Below are positions 10,455 to 19,542 of a stretch of 64,000 nt of DNA, one piece after another (positions within the stretch are counted from its first letter, which is position 1; every line of letters begins with the position of its first letter). Position numbers and translations under genes: made by a program. A model generated the notes under the pieces. It saw only the letters and a program-made list of their open reading frames with translations, made no database searches and was not told the DNA's origin. The stretch is from Eoetvoesiella caeni. GTDB taxonomy: Bacteria > Pseudomonadota > Gammaproteobacteria > Burkholderiales > Burkholderiaceae_B. The stretch lies in NCBI RefSeq assembly GCF_003315175.1, contig NZ_QNRQ01000012.1, forward strand, positions 35,177-99,176. Reading direction: 5' to 3'.

Positions 10455-11639
10455 TTATACGCCGGGGTCCTTGAATTGGGTGATCTTGTCGAACTCTACG
10501 TTCCACATCTGCCCATTGGCTTCCTCGGACTTGCGAATATAAACGTCCTGGATAATGTCGCGTGTGTCGGCATCAATGGTAATCGGCCCACGCACACTAG
10601 TCCAGGAAAGACCCTTCATGGCCGCAAGCAGCTTTTCGCCGTTGCTGTCGCCGCCAGTCTTCTTGAGTGCTTCGTAAATCAGGTGCATGCCATCATAACC
10701 GCCCACCGAATGGAAATTGGGACGGCGCCCGCCATTGTCGCGGGCAAAGCTTTCGACATACTCTTTGTTCTCGGGCGAGGGATGTGCAGCCGAATAATGA
10801 TGGCTGCTGACCACGCCCTTGGATACCTGGCCGATACTGACCATGAGGTCATCGTCCAGCACGTCGCCAGTGCAAATCAGGCGGATGCCGTCAGCATCGA
10901 GGCCGCGCTCGTGAAATTGCTTGATGAGCGCCGCGCCTTCGCCCGAAGGTACAAAAACGAACAAGGCTTCAGGCTTGGAATCTTTGACACGCTTCAGGAA
11001 CGGAGCATAGTCGGGGTTGAGCAAAGGAGTACGGATACTTTCGACGATGTTTCCACCGGCCGCCATAAAGCGCTTGACGAATACTTTCTCGGCGTCGATG
11101 CCGGGGCCGTAATCGGCAACGAATGTTATCACCGACTTGATATTGTTCTTGGCGGCCCAATCGGCCATGGGTGCCGTTACCTGGGGCAATGTAAAGCCAG
11201 TACGCACAATGAAAGGCGAACGCTTGACGATGACCGAGGTGGCTGCCGCCATGACGATCATGGGGGTCTTGGATTGCGTTGCAACCGGCGACGCGGCAAA
11301 CGCCAGCGGTGTCAGGCCAAAGCCCGCCAAAACCTGCACGCCTTCGCGCGTGACCAACTCTTGGGCGAGCCGCTTGGTCATGTCAGGGGCTACACCGCCA
11401 TCGTCCTTCAGGATGATTTCGACTTTGCGTCCAGCGACGCTATCGCCGTGTTTCTTTTGGTACAACTTAACAGCGGCTTCGATTTGCCGGCCTGTGGAAG
11501 CGAAGGGCCCCGACATGGGCACAATCAAGCCTACCTTTACCGGGTCGGCGGCAAAGCTGGTCATGGGCACAAGACTGGCTGTAGCTGCGGCGGCGCCACC
11601 TAAAACCAAATGGCGACGTTGCGCGTTTACATGTGTCAT
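10455..11639 (-). CDS. Periplasmic substrate-binding protein of the first Liv-type ABC transporter
   Basis: A 394-aa Peripla_BP_6 family protein (VKVGLIVPMSGPFASTGRQI near residue 35). The N-terminus QRRHLVLGGAAAA followed by ASLVPMTSFAA suggests a twin-arginine type signal with cleavage near residue 31. It would deliver the ligand to the LivHMGF complex downstream. It lies 104 bases after vanB in the same direction, so a methoxylated or hydroxylated aromatic acid is a possible ligand. The ligand cannot be read from the sequence. Confidence 0.88.
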   Translation of the reverse strand: MTHVNAQRRHLVLGGAAAATASLVPMTSFAADPVKVGLIVPMSGPFASTGRQIEAAVKLYQKKHGDSVAGRKVEIILKDDGGVAPDMTKRLAQELVTREGVQVLAGFGLTPLAFAASPVATQSKTPMIVMAAATSVIVKRSPFIVRTGFTLPQVTAPMADWAAKNNIKSVITFVADYGPGIDAEKVFVKRFMAAGGNIVESIRTPLLNPDYAPFLKRVKDSKPEALFVFVPSGEGAALIKQFHERGLDADGIRLICTGDVLDDDLMVSIGQVSKGVVSSHHYSAAHPSPENKEYVESFARDNGGRRPNFHSVGGYDGMHLIYEALKKTGGDSNGEKLLAAMKGLSWTSVRGPITIDADTRDIIQDVYIRKSEEANGQMWNVEFDKITQFKDPGV

Positions 11640-11743
11640 CTGTTTCTCTCTAGCTTATAAAAAAAATGTAGCGGCCCTCCCTCCGGGAGGACCTGGTTGA
11701 TAGCAATATACGGATTTAAGGGTCGGGGAAAGACCGACAGCGC

Positions 11744-12703
11744 TTAGATATCAAGCACCAGCATGGGTGTCTTGGAACGCGAACAACATGGTGTGAATTG
11801 ATCGTTGGCCGCATGTTCTGAGTCGGTAAGATACAGATCCCGGTGGTCGGGTGTGCCTTCGAGCACGCGCGTCAGGCAAGTACCGCAAACGCCCTCTTCG
11901 CATGAAACCGGCACGAAGACGCCGTTGTCGTCCAGTACTTTGGTAATTGGCGTATCGGCCGGCACCGCAAATACTTGGCCTGTACTGGCGATTTTTACTT
12001 CGAAAGCGAAGTCGCCGCTGGTGTCTTGCTCGACGGCGCCGAAATATTCGCGATGAACCTGTGCGTCGGGCCAGCCCAGTTTTTTAGCCGTGCCCAGCAC
12101 ATAGTCGATAAAGCCCGTGGGCCCGCAAACATAGATATGCGTATCGGCATCGGGTGTGGGGATGATGCTGTCGAGGTTCAGCTTCTGGTCGTCGGCGCCA
12201 TTGTCAAAATGGAAGTGCACTTTGTCGGCAAATGGCGACTTGGTAATGGCGGCGTGAAAAGCCGTGCGCTCGAGCGAACGGGTGCAATAGTGCATTTCGA
12301 AGCCGCTGCCGACCTTGCTTAGCCGACGAGCCATGCACAGGATGGGCGTAACGCCAATACCGCCAGCCAGCAGCACGGTGCGCTTGGCCGGAACCAAGCC
12401 AAAATGATTGCGCGGTTCGCTGATGTTAAGAACGTCGCCGACGTTGATGTTGTCATGCACGGCCACCGAACCGCCGCGCGAAGCTGGGTCGCGCAAAACG
12501 CCTATCATGTAGCGGTCTTGCTCGGAGGGGTCGTTCAGGAGCGAGTATTGGCGGATCAAGCCGTCGGGCCGAACCTGGACATCAATATGGGAACCGGCGC
12601 TGAATGCGGGTAATGCTTGGCCATCGGCGCTGGCCAGCTCAAGGCTGACGATCTCTTCGGCTTCCTGGACCTTGTTAACTACTTTAACGGAAAGTTGTCT
12701 CAT
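11744..12703 (-). CDS. vanB: Vanillate O-demethylase reductase subunit (VanB-like)
   Basis: A 319-aa reductase of the phthalate dioxygenase reductase/VanB type: an N-terminal flavin-binding barrel with RQYSLLNDP near residue 55, an NAD-binding region GGIGVTPILCMARRL near residue 115, and a C-terminal plant-type 2Fe-2S domain with CEEGVCGTC and a last cysteine in TPCCSRS. It passes electrons from NAD(P)H to the oxygenase encoded immediately upstream. I chose the ATG at 12703 (MRQLSVKVV), which matches the family; the frame stays open to 12763. Confidence 0.88.
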   Translation of the reverse strand: MRQLSVKVVNKVQEAEEIVSLELASADGQALPAFSAGSHIDVQVRPDGLIRQYSLLNDPSEQDRYMIGVLRDPASRGGSVAVHDNINVGDVLNISEPRNHFGLVPAKRTVLLAGGIGVTPILCMARRLSKVGSGFEMHYCTRSLERTAFHAAITKSPFADKVHFHFDNGADDQKLNLDSIIPTPDADTHIYVCGPTGFIDYVLGTAKKLGWPDAQVHREYFGAVEQDTSGDFAFEVKIASTGQVFAVPADTPITKVLDDNGVFVPVSCEEGVCGTCLTRVLEGTPDHRDLYLTDSEHAANDQFTPCCSRSKTPMLVLDI

Positions 12704-12787
12704 CGAGTTTACAGTATATAAGCGAATGTACCCGCATTGCTGCGGGTATGGAAATACTGGCACGCAAAGCTAATGTGCTGACGGACC

Positions 12788-13840
12788 TTAGGCGGGCTCA
12801 GTGGCGGGATTGTTCTGTTCTTCCTTGATCATGCGATCTAGAACACGACGTGATTGTACGCCACCTGCGTCGATATTCAACATCAACAAACGCCTGTCGG
12901 GGTAATCCAGAACATTGCGCTGCTGCGCTTCAAGGACCTCCAGGTCCTGGCTGAAGATATGGCCCTGGCCCTCGCGGATGGACTTTGTAAGCTCTTTGTC
13001 CTCGGGTTTGAAGTTGCGCGCCATGCCCCAGAAATACCAATGCGATGTCTCTGTTTCAGGGGTCATGAAATCGACCACAATGGCCGCTGCCTTATGCTCT
13101 TTAGGAGCGTCGATGCCGCCATGGCCTGCATGCGCAACGCCGACGTCGATCAGGACATGGCTGGGAGGCGAAAAACGCGAAACCTGCCAGCGGTCGACAT
13201 GCACGGTATCGTCCAGGCCATTGGCCCGCAGCGCGGCAGCCCAGAATGGCGGCGCGATGATGTTGTCCATATAGCGGCTGGTGTATACGTGGTCGCCGTC
13301 CACCTTCGTGTTGACGGGGGATTCGTCGATCTCGTCCTGGCCGATGCTGCCATGATGGACATACGTTTCGTGCGTCAGGTCCATGAGATTGTCGATCATG
13401 AGACGGTAGTCGCAATTGATGTGATAGAGGCCGCCGCCGTAGGCCCATTCGGGGCTCACTGCCCATTCCAGGTGCGGAATGAGGCTATCGTCTGCCAATG
13501 CGGCGTCGCCGGGCCAGATCCAGATGAAGCCGTAGCGCTCGACCACCGGGTAGGTTTTGTTGCATGGGAAGCCGCCCACGCGCTGCATGGGCATGGACGC
13601 CGGCTTGCCGTCGCAGCCCATGGCCAAGCCATGGTAGCCGCAAACCAGGTTGCCATGCTCGACATAGCCTAGCGACAAGGCCGCGCCGCGGTGCGGACAA
13701 AAATCTTCAACAGCGGCAACCTTACCTTCCGGACCGCCGCGGAAAATTGCAACTTTTTCGCCGCAAATTTTCCGGCCCAATGGCTTGCCATCGATCTCGT
13801 CGGGGGTACAGGCGACGTACCAGGTATTTTTAGGAAACAT
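12788..13840 (-). CDS. vanA: Vanillate O-demethylase oxygenase subunit
   Basis: A 350-aa Rieske non-heme iron oxygenase. Cluster ligands are C48 and H50 (CPHRGAAL) and C67 and H70 (CGYHG). The mononuclear iron site is in NLMDLTHETYVHH, with H157, H162 and bridging D154. Length and many conserved stretches (MFPKNTWYVACTPDEI, ETSHWYFWGMARNF, LNIDAGGVQSRRVLDRM) agree closely with known VanA proteins. It removes the methyl group of vanillate to give protocatechuate and formaldehyde. vanB follows 84 bases downstream. A perfect palindrome 121 bases upstream of the start may be the operator. Confidence 0.9.
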   Translation of the reverse strand: MFPKNTWYVACTPDEIDGKPLGRKICGEKVAIFRGGPEGKVAAVEDFCPHRGAALSLGYVEHGNLVCGYHGLAMGCDGKPASMPMQRVGGFPCNKTYPVVERYGFIWIWPGDAALADDSLIPHLEWAVSPEWAYGGGLYHINCDYRLMIDNLMDLTHETYVHHGSIGQDEIDESPVNTKVDGDHVYTSRYMDNIIAPPFWAAALRANGLDDTVHVDRWQVSRFSPPSHVLIDVGVAHAGHGGIDAPKEHKAAAIVVDFMTPETETSHWYFWGMARNFKPEDKELTKSIREGQGHIFSQDLEVLEAQQRNVLDYPDRRLLMLNIDAGGVQSRRVLDRMIKEEQNNPATEPA

Positions 13841-13960
13841 AGTTGCCTCGCAAAAGTAGTGGGACTGGAAGCACAGCGTCTATTCGTACTGTAATCATAT
13901 TCCAGGCCAAATTGTCGTGGGACGCATCGCATTGATATGCGGCCAGTTTCAACCGACCAC

Positions 13961-13976
13961 ATTCAGTGCACTGAAT
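13961..13976. promoter_or_regulatory. Palindromic operator candidate upstream of vanA
   Basis: ATTCAGTGCACTGAAT is a perfect 16-bp palindrome in the 180-bp gap between the MarR gene (ends 14021) and vanA (starts 13840). Size and symmetry are typical of MarR-family operators, and the adjacent MarR protein is the obvious candidate ligand. Binding is inferred. Confidence 0.5.
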
Positions 13977-14020
13977 CTTATCTTATTTTCACTCTTGCGC
14001 TAGCCCACTGATATAAGTGT

Positions 14021-14530
14021 TTACCCTAATACAGAATCGACGCCAGTACTGCTTTTTTTCCCCGCCAACGGTGCCCGGCTTTGAAAATTATTGATATGCA
14101 CCAGCTTCTGCAGCAATACCATGAAGGTTTCTTCTTCTTCGGCGCTGAACCCTTCGAACAAGCGGTCATGCAGACGGGCGATGCCGTCGGAAGCATGGGC
14201 CAGCAGGGCCCTGCCCGCATCGGTGAGGTAAAGTTCGCGCTGGCGGCGGTTGGCGGGGTCGGTGTGGCGCACCAACAGCTTTTTCTCTTCGAGCCGGATA
14301 GCCACGCTGGCCGCCGTCGAAGTGTCCATGGCCACCAATCCTGCCAACGAAACCTGGTCAATGCCGGGATGCTCCACAAGTATGCGCAAAATGGCGTATT
14401 GAATGGGAGTTACGAACTGCCCCAGTTCGTCGTGGAATATGGACGCGGAAATTTGCTGCGCACGGCGCAGTAAATGCCCCGGCTGTGTATAGAGATCGGC
14501 CAGTACTTTATCCGATGCTTCGTTCGTCAT
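14021..14530 (-). CDS. MarR family transcriptional regulator, probable vanAB regulator
   Basis: A 169-aa winged-helix regulator. The MarR core includes QYAILRILVEHPGIDQVSLA near residue 45 and the beta-wing region VRHTDPANRRQRELYLTDAG near residues 85-104. The ATG at 14528-14530 has a GAGG ribosome site. Its place directly upstream of vanA suggests control of vanillate demethylation in response to an aromatic acid, unlike the GntR-type VanR known in other bacteria. The link rests on position and the nearby palindrome. Confidence 0.85.
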   Translation of the reverse strand: MTNEASDKVLADLYTQPGHLLRRAQQISASIFHDELGQFVTPIQYAILRILVEHPGIDQVSLAGLVAMDTSTAASVAIRLEEKKLLVRHTDPANRRQRELYLTDAGRALLAHASDGIARLHDRLFEGFSAEEEETFMVLLQKLVHINNFQSRAPLAGKKSSTGVDSVLG

Positions 14531-14695
14531 GCTTTGCCTCGTATTCTTTATATGTAGCGACTGCTCAAAGCCGATTTTATCAATGATTACGAAGGCGCGG
14601 CGTTTGGGAGGCGACTTGCGTCGCTGGGGCCGGCCTATCTGGCGGCAACTCTGTACCAGCGGACACCGCCGACCGGGGAAACACTGCGGAACTCA

Positions 14696-15628
14696 TCACC
14701 CAAGCCGGGTACGGCGGAACACCTGAGGCGGCTCGCCGATATTTTCAACGAAAAACCGGCTAAAGTTGGAAGGGTCCCGAAACCCAAGATGGTAGGCAAC
14801 CTCGCCGACCGTAAGGCTGGAATACAGCAAAAGCCGCTGCGCCTCCAGCCCTATCCGGCGATGCGCGATTTTCAAAGGCGACTCGCCGGCGACATCGCGG
14901 CACACGCGGTGCAAGGTTCTTTCGGTAACGGACATCATCGCCGCATAGCTTGCTATGGGTAGTTGCTCGCGAAAATGCTGCTCGATCAAGTCGCGAAAAT
15001 CGGCATACAGCTGCCGCCTGCGCTGGGTTTCGGAGCCAGGCAAAGGCTCTTCCCGCACATACTGGGACAGCAGGCCCAGTATGCCCAGCACATTGGCCGA
15101 AAGATTTGCGCCCCGGCCTCGCCGCGTCGACGTCAGGTTATCGGAAATGGCCGCCAGTGCGGCCACGACATGGGCCAATTGCGCGGGCTCGCCCCGCAGG
15201 CCATGTACCAAGGGACTCATCAGCATCTGAGGCAATTGCGGTTCGCCCGAGAAGCGGGCCAGTTCATCGATATAGCTGTCGGATATGGTAAGGATCTGGC
15301 CGGCCAACTGCGGCTCGTAGCGAAAACTGTGCACGATCAACGGCGGCACCAGGACAAGCACCGGTGCCTCAAGGACATCCTCCGACAAGTCGTAGCTGAA
15401 ATGCCCGCGCCCAGCCTCCAGCAAGACCATCTGGAACAGATCGCGATGCCGGTGCGGGAAAAGCTCCCAGTTGTATTTTCTGATCCGGGTTGAAATTTTT
15501 TCGACGTGCAGAAAGCGAAAATCGCTGCCCGGAAGGCGCTCGTCGTAGTGAATGAACGGCGGACCGCCGGCAGCCCCCTTCTTCGAGAAGGCGCTGGCGT
15601 TGTCTCCATTACCAGAAAGGGCGCTCAC
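14696..15628 (-). CDS. AraC family transcriptional regulator
   Basis: A 310-aa protein with an N-terminal cupin-like sensor part (FPHRHRDLFQMVLLEAGRG near residue 57) and a C-terminal AraC double helix-turn-helix (about residues 210-308, with VGEVAYHLGFRDPSNFSRFF). The layout resembles PobR-type activators that sense aromatic compounds. The start is a GTG at 15628 without a strong ribosome site. It lies 22 bases after the amidase gene and may be the last gene of the amide-transport operon. Confidence 0.85.
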   Translation of the reverse strand: MSALSGNGDNASAFSKKGAAGGPPFIHYDERLPGSDFRFLHVEKISTRIRKYNWELFPHRHRDLFQMVLLEAGRGHFSYDLSEDVLEAPVLVLVPPLIVHSFRYEPQLAGQILTISDSYIDELARFSGEPQLPQMLMSPLVHGLRGEPAQLAHVVAALAAISDNLTSTRRGRGANLSANVLGILGLLSQYVREEPLPGSETQRRRQLYADFRDLIEQHFREQLPIASYAAMMSVTERTLHRVCRDVAGESPLKIAHRRIGLEAQRLLLYSSLTVGEVAYHLGFRDPSNFSRFFVENIGEPPQVFRRTRLG

Positions 15629-15650
15629 TAACGCAATGCGTGGCTGGGGC

Positions 15651-17036
15651 TTATAGCCGGGCCACGGAGGCAGTGCCGATCACGCGCTCCACCTGCGCGG
15701 CCGCCTCAAGGGCCTGCGCTTCCTGAAAACGGCGCCCCACGATCTGGATGCCGTTAGGCAATGCAACACTGGGAATGCCCAATAAGTTCACCCACGGAAT
15801 ATTGCGCATATGGTCGAATAAATTCAGGGTTTGCTCGCGATCGAGAAAGTGGTCGAAATCCAGGTCGGGGGTGGGCATGCCGGCAACAGGGCACAACACC
15901 AGCGGGTACTCCTCCATCCACAGCGCCGCTTCACGCATTATCTTGCGGCGCTCTTCGAACGCCTGAATGTATTTGCGCGATTCCGATCCAAGGTTATAAA
16001 CGCCGAACAACGCCTCGATGTGCTGCCGGTTGCTTTCGCCAAGCTTGTCGCCAAACACCGGCATGCCCGCTTCCATGAGTTCGGTGCCTATCAATTCGGC
16101 CCAAACCTCTGGAGCGCGGCGGGCATTCGGAATGGCGGCATCCACGACTTCATAGCCGGCCTCGCGCAATATGCGCGCGGTCTCGTCAAGTTGTGCCAGA
16201 ACCTCCGGCTGCACCTTGGCACCCGTCTGGTCGACCATGCGGGCAATACGCGGGCGCGCCGCACCCGCAACGGGACGCGTCACAGGTATAGGTATGCTTG
16301 CCGGATCGCCGGGATGCGCCCCGGCCACCGTTTCGTAGGCCAGCCAAAGGTCTTCGACACAACGTGCCAAAGGTCCGATGCACGACATCATATCCACGGT
16401 TGGAGGGCTGTCGAACGGCGGCAGCGTAGCGACTTTGGGAGTACGCCCCGCCGAGGGGCGCAGACCGTAGATACCGCAAAAAGTGGCCGGCACCCGTATG
16501 GAGCCGCCGTAATCCAGGCCCAGCCCGATAGGTGCCATGCCCGCGGCAACAGCCGCGGCATCGCCCCCGGAAGAGCCACCTGCCGTTTTCGTCAGGTCGC
16601 GCGGATTCTTGGTCGTACCATACAGATGGCTGACCGTGTTCCAGCGAATCTGCAGGTCGGGTTGATTGGTTTTGCCGATGATAATGGCTCCGGCCGCCTT
16701 GAGGCGCTGGATAACGACTTCGTCGGCGGGCGAGCGGACTTCGGCCAGCGCCGGCAGGCCTTCAGTATGTTTCATGCCAGCTACATCGTAGTGATCCTTG
16801 ATGCTTAGCGGAATACCGTCTAGCGCAAGTCCGGATCGACTGCTGTGGTTCTCGTCGGCGGCGCTGGCCTCGGCCAAGGCCTGCTCGGCGCGCAGTTCGA
16901 CCACCGCATTTATCTTGGAATTGGTTTTCTCGATACGATCCAGATGCGCCCGCACCAGCTCGACCCGGCTGACTTCTCGATTCTTGACCAACTGGCGCAT
17001 TTGCTGCGCGGTCATACTCCACAAATCCCCTTCCAT
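15651..17036 (-). CDS. Amidase-signature family amidase
   Basis: A 461-aa cytoplasmic hydrolase of amides to acid plus ammonia. The amidase-signature triad is complete: K80 in LSIKDHYDVAG, cis-serine S155 in GGSSGGDAA and nucleophile S179 in DYGGSIRVPA. Length is typical. A GGAG ribosome site precedes the ATG at 17036. It follows the second ABC transporter by 48 bases, so it probably hydrolyses the amide that this transporter imports. The exact substrate is unknown. Confidence 0.9.
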   Translation of the reverse strand: MEGDLWSMTAQQMRQLVKNREVSRVELVRAHLDRIEKTNSKINAVVELRAEQALAEASAADENHSSRSGLALDGIPLSIKDHYDVAGMKHTEGLPALAEVRSPADEVVIQRLKAAGAIIIGKTNQPDLQIRWNTVSHLYGTTKNPRDLTKTAGGSSGGDAAAVAAGMAPIGLGLDYGGSIRVPATFCGIYGLRPSAGRTPKVATLPPFDSPPTVDMMSCIGPLARCVEDLWLAYETVAGAHPGDPASIPIPVTRPVAGAARPRIARMVDQTGAKVQPEVLAQLDETARILREAGYEVVDAAIPNARRAPEVWAELIGTELMEAGMPVFGDKLGESNRQHIEALFGVYNLGSESRKYIQAFEERRKIMREAALWMEEYPLVLCPVAGMPTPDLDFDHFLDREQTLNLFDHMRNIPWVNLLGIPSVALPNGIQIVGRRFQEAQALEAAAQVERVIGTASVARL

Positions 17037-17084
17037 TATTTCAGTCTCCTTTATTTTAGATAAGCCGGCGGCAATGCCACCGGT

Positions 17085-17816
17085 TCAAACAGGTAGCCCT
17101 TCAAGGCCGGCGAACTCGTCGACAGCGTCGGGGTCGCGTAATTGCTCGGGCAGCATCTCTTTGATGATCTCGCCTTTTTGCAACAACAAGACGCGACTTG
17201 CCACGGCGCCGATAAAGCCAATGTCCTGCTCGACCACCAGCACGGACAAGGCCGTCTCGCGCGCCAGCCGCAGCAGATGGTCTTCGATTTCTTCTACGAT
17301 GGAAGGCTGTATGCCTTCGGTGGGTTCGTCAAGCAACAGAATCCTGGGTTCGCCGCACAAAGCCCGCGCCAGCGCCAGGATTTGTTGCTCACCGCCGCTT
17401 AGCGCTCCGCCCCTGCGGTCCAGAAGGCGTTCCAGCACGGGAAAATCGTTGACGGCGCGCTCGATGGCGCGCTCGCGGTTAAGTCCCGCGGCCGCGGCGC
17501 CGATGGCCAGGTTCTCCCGCACGGTCAAAGAGCCGAATATATCGCGCCCTTGGGACACATAGCCTATACCCTGATGCGCCCTTAAGTGCGGAGCCGCTTT
17601 GATCATGTCTCGGCCGCCCAGCATCAACTGCCCTGCCGTTGCAGGAATAAGACCGACCAGCGCTTTCATCAGCGTAGTCTTGCCCATGCCGTTGTGCCCC
17701 AGGACCCCCACGATTTCACCTGCCTTCATCGCAAAGCCGACTTGGCGCAGGATGGGTATGGAACCGTATCCGGCGCACAGGCCCGATACTTGCATCAGGA
17801 ACTCGTTGCTGCTCAT
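17085..17816 (-). CDS. ABC transporter ATP-binding protein (LivF/UrtE-like)
   Basis: A 243-aa ATPase with Walker A GHNGMGKTT near residue 38, signature LSGGEQQILALARAL and Walker B RILLLDEPTEGIQPSIVEEI. The last motif is typical of the urea-transporter subunit UrtE as well as of LivF. The ATG at 17816 has AAGGAGG upstream and overlaps the stop of the preceding ATPase by 4 bases. Confidence 0.9.
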   Translation of the reverse strand: MSSNEFLMQVSGLCAGYGSIPILRQVGFAMKAGEIVGVLGHNGMGKTTLMKALVGLIPATAGQLMLGGRDMIKAAPHLRAHQGIGYVSQGRDIFGSLTVRENLAIGAAAAGLNRERAIERAVNDFPVLERLLDRRGGALSGGEQQILALARALCGEPRILLLDEPTEGIQPSIVEEIEDHLLRLARETALSVLVVEQDIGFIGAVASRVLLLQKGEIIKEMLPEQLRDPDAVDEFAGLEGLPV

Positions 17817-18532
17817 CTTGCCTCCTTACCGTGCTGTCCAAGATACGCATCGCGTACTTCGGTATTGCGCACGACGGCTTCCATGGTGTCTTCGACCAGC
17901 ACCCGCCCACGATGGAACACAGTGACTTTTTCGGCGATGCGCCGAATGAAATGCATATCGTGCTCGACGATAATGAAGGTGCGCTGTCCACGCAACTCGT
18001 TAAGCAGCGCAATAGTGCGCTCCACCTCGCCGGCTGTCATGCCGGCGGCGGGTTCGTCAAGCAGGACCAATTTGGGTTCGTTAACGAGTATCATTCCCAA
18101 TTCAACCCATTGGCGATGCCCATGAGCCAGTTCTCCGGCCAATGTGTACGCCTGCTCTTTCATCCGTATAGTTTCCAGCATGGCGTCCGCGGCATTCGCA
18201 GCCGCTTGCTTGTCGAACACCCGTTGAGCAGCCAGAAACAAGTTTTCGCGCACGCTCAAGCCATTGAACAAATTGGGAACCTGGGTCTTTACGCCCACAC
18301 CCTTGCGCGCAATGGCATACGAAGGCAAATTAGTGGCGTCTTCGCCGAACAGCGTAATACGGCCGGAGGTCGGCTTGATCTGCCCTGTCAGCATTTTGAA
18401 GAAGGTGCTTTTGCCTGCGCCGTTGGCGCCGATCAGGCAACGCAGCTCGCCCTCTTCCAGGTTGAAATTGACTCCGGCCACGGCAGCAACACCGCCAAAC
18501 GTACGCCATAGATCGTGGGTTTGCAGTATCAC
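17813..18532 (-). CDS. ABC transporter ATP-binding protein (LivG/UrtD-like)
   Basis: A 239-aa ATPase with Walker A GANGAGKST, a signature region LAHGHRQWVELGMIL and Walker B LVLLDEPAAGM. The altered signature and the GM after the Walker B resemble UrtD of urea transporters. I chose a GTG start at 18532: it has a perfect AAGGAGG site and overlaps the permease stop (GTGA). The frame stays open upstream to 18763, but that part is shadow sequence of the permease gene. Confidence 0.9.
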   Translation of the reverse strand: MILQTHDLWRTFGGVAAVAGVNFNLEEGELRCLIGANGAGKSTFFKMLTGQIKPTSGRITLFGEDATNLPSYAIARKGVGVKTQVPNLFNGLSVRENLFLAAQRVFDKQAAANAADAMLETIRMKEQAYTLAGELAHGHRQWVELGMILVNEPKLVLLDEPAAGMTAGEVERTIALLNELRGQRTFIIVEHDMHFIRRIAEKVTVFHRGRVLVEDTMEAVVRNTEVRDAYLGQHGKEAR

Positions 18533-19542
18533 TTTGCCTCCTTGCCGGCCAGGCGCAATGTTTTGCCCTTGCGCCGCACGAAGTTCTGGATCGACGGCAC
18601 AATGCCGCTGGGCACAAGAAGGACGGCAACGATAAACAACAAGCCCAGCGCAATTTCCGGACTGACGGCGCTGGCGCTGCCAAGCCAGGTCGACAAAGCC
18701 TGGACAATAAAACAACCTACGATCGGGCCAAGCAATGTGCCCATCCCGCCAAACAGCACCCAAATAACGATTTGCGCCGAAAAAGATAGCGAAAAAGCGG
18801 TCGGGCCGACTGACGCTCCCCAGGCCGCATACAAGGCGCCGGCCAACCCCGCGATGGCGGCACCGATGCAGAACAACCCCAGCTTGTAGTAGCGTGCGTC
18901 GTAGCCCAACAATTCGGCCCGCAATTCGTTTTCGCGCACTGCCGCCACGACACGCCCAAACCGGCTTTGCACCAAAAGCCGCAGCCCCAAATAAATGGCA
19001 AGCAATATCAAGGCGACCGCATAATACATGCCGTCGAAGCCAAGCACCTGTGCCGGATCGAAAGGACTGTTCAAGGGAGGCACCCCCGGAATTCCGTTGT
19101 AGCCCCCCAAGTGCACTTTGCCGAACTGATAGGCCGGGCCCGAAGCGCTGTTGATCAGGCTAAGCAATATAAGCGGGATGGTCAGCGAAATTACGGCGAA
19201 GTACACATCGCTGATGCGTCCAAAGAATGTGAAGTAACCAAGCAGCGCCGCCACCACTACAGGAACTGCAATTGACACGGCCAATGCCCAGGTGCTGTCG
19301 CCCAGGTTGACCGCAACCAATGCGTAAGCATAAGCACCTATGCCGAAAAACGCCGATTGCCCCAAGGCAAGTATGCCGCCTATTCCCCACACGAGCCCAA
19401 GGCTCAAGGCCAGTATGGCCATAATGGCAAAAACCGTAAGGGTATACAGAGTATAGGTTTCTGAAAACAGGGGTATGCCAAAGACCAGCACCAGCGCCCC
19501 CACAGCGGCACACCAAAACCCCGGACTCAATGCCTCGCGCAT
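18529..19542 (-). CDS. ABC transporter permease (LivM/UrtC-like)
   Basis: A 337-aa polytopic permease with the LivM-family core GIGGILALGQSAFFGIGAYA near residues 53-72 and FGGMGTLLGPIVGCF near residue 265. The ATG at 19542 overlaps the stop of the LivH-like gene by one base (TGATG), giving tight coupling. Confidence 0.92.
   Translation of the reverse strand: MREALSPGFWCAAVGALVLVFGIPLFSETYTLYTLTVFAIMAILALSLGLVWGIGGILALGQSAFFGIGAYAYALVAVNLGDSTWALAVSIAVPVVVAALLGYFTFFGRISDVYFAVISLTIPLILLSLINSASGPAYQFGKVHLGGYNGIPGVPPLNSPFDPAQVLGFDGMYYAVALILLAIYLGLRLLVQSRFGRVVAAVRENELRAELLGYDARYYKLGLFCIGAAIAGLAGALYAAWGASVGPTAFSLSFSAQIVIWVLFGGMGTLLGPIVGCFIVQALSTWLGSASAVSPEIALGLLFIVAVLLVPSGIVPSIQNFVRRKGKTLRLAGKEAK

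Noticed and set aside
11661-11740. GC-rich inverted segments between vanB and the binding-protein gene as a terminator
   Set aside because: The stems are short or irregular (CCTCCC/GGGAGG) and the T run is not correctly placed after a clean hairpin; operon read-through seems more likely.
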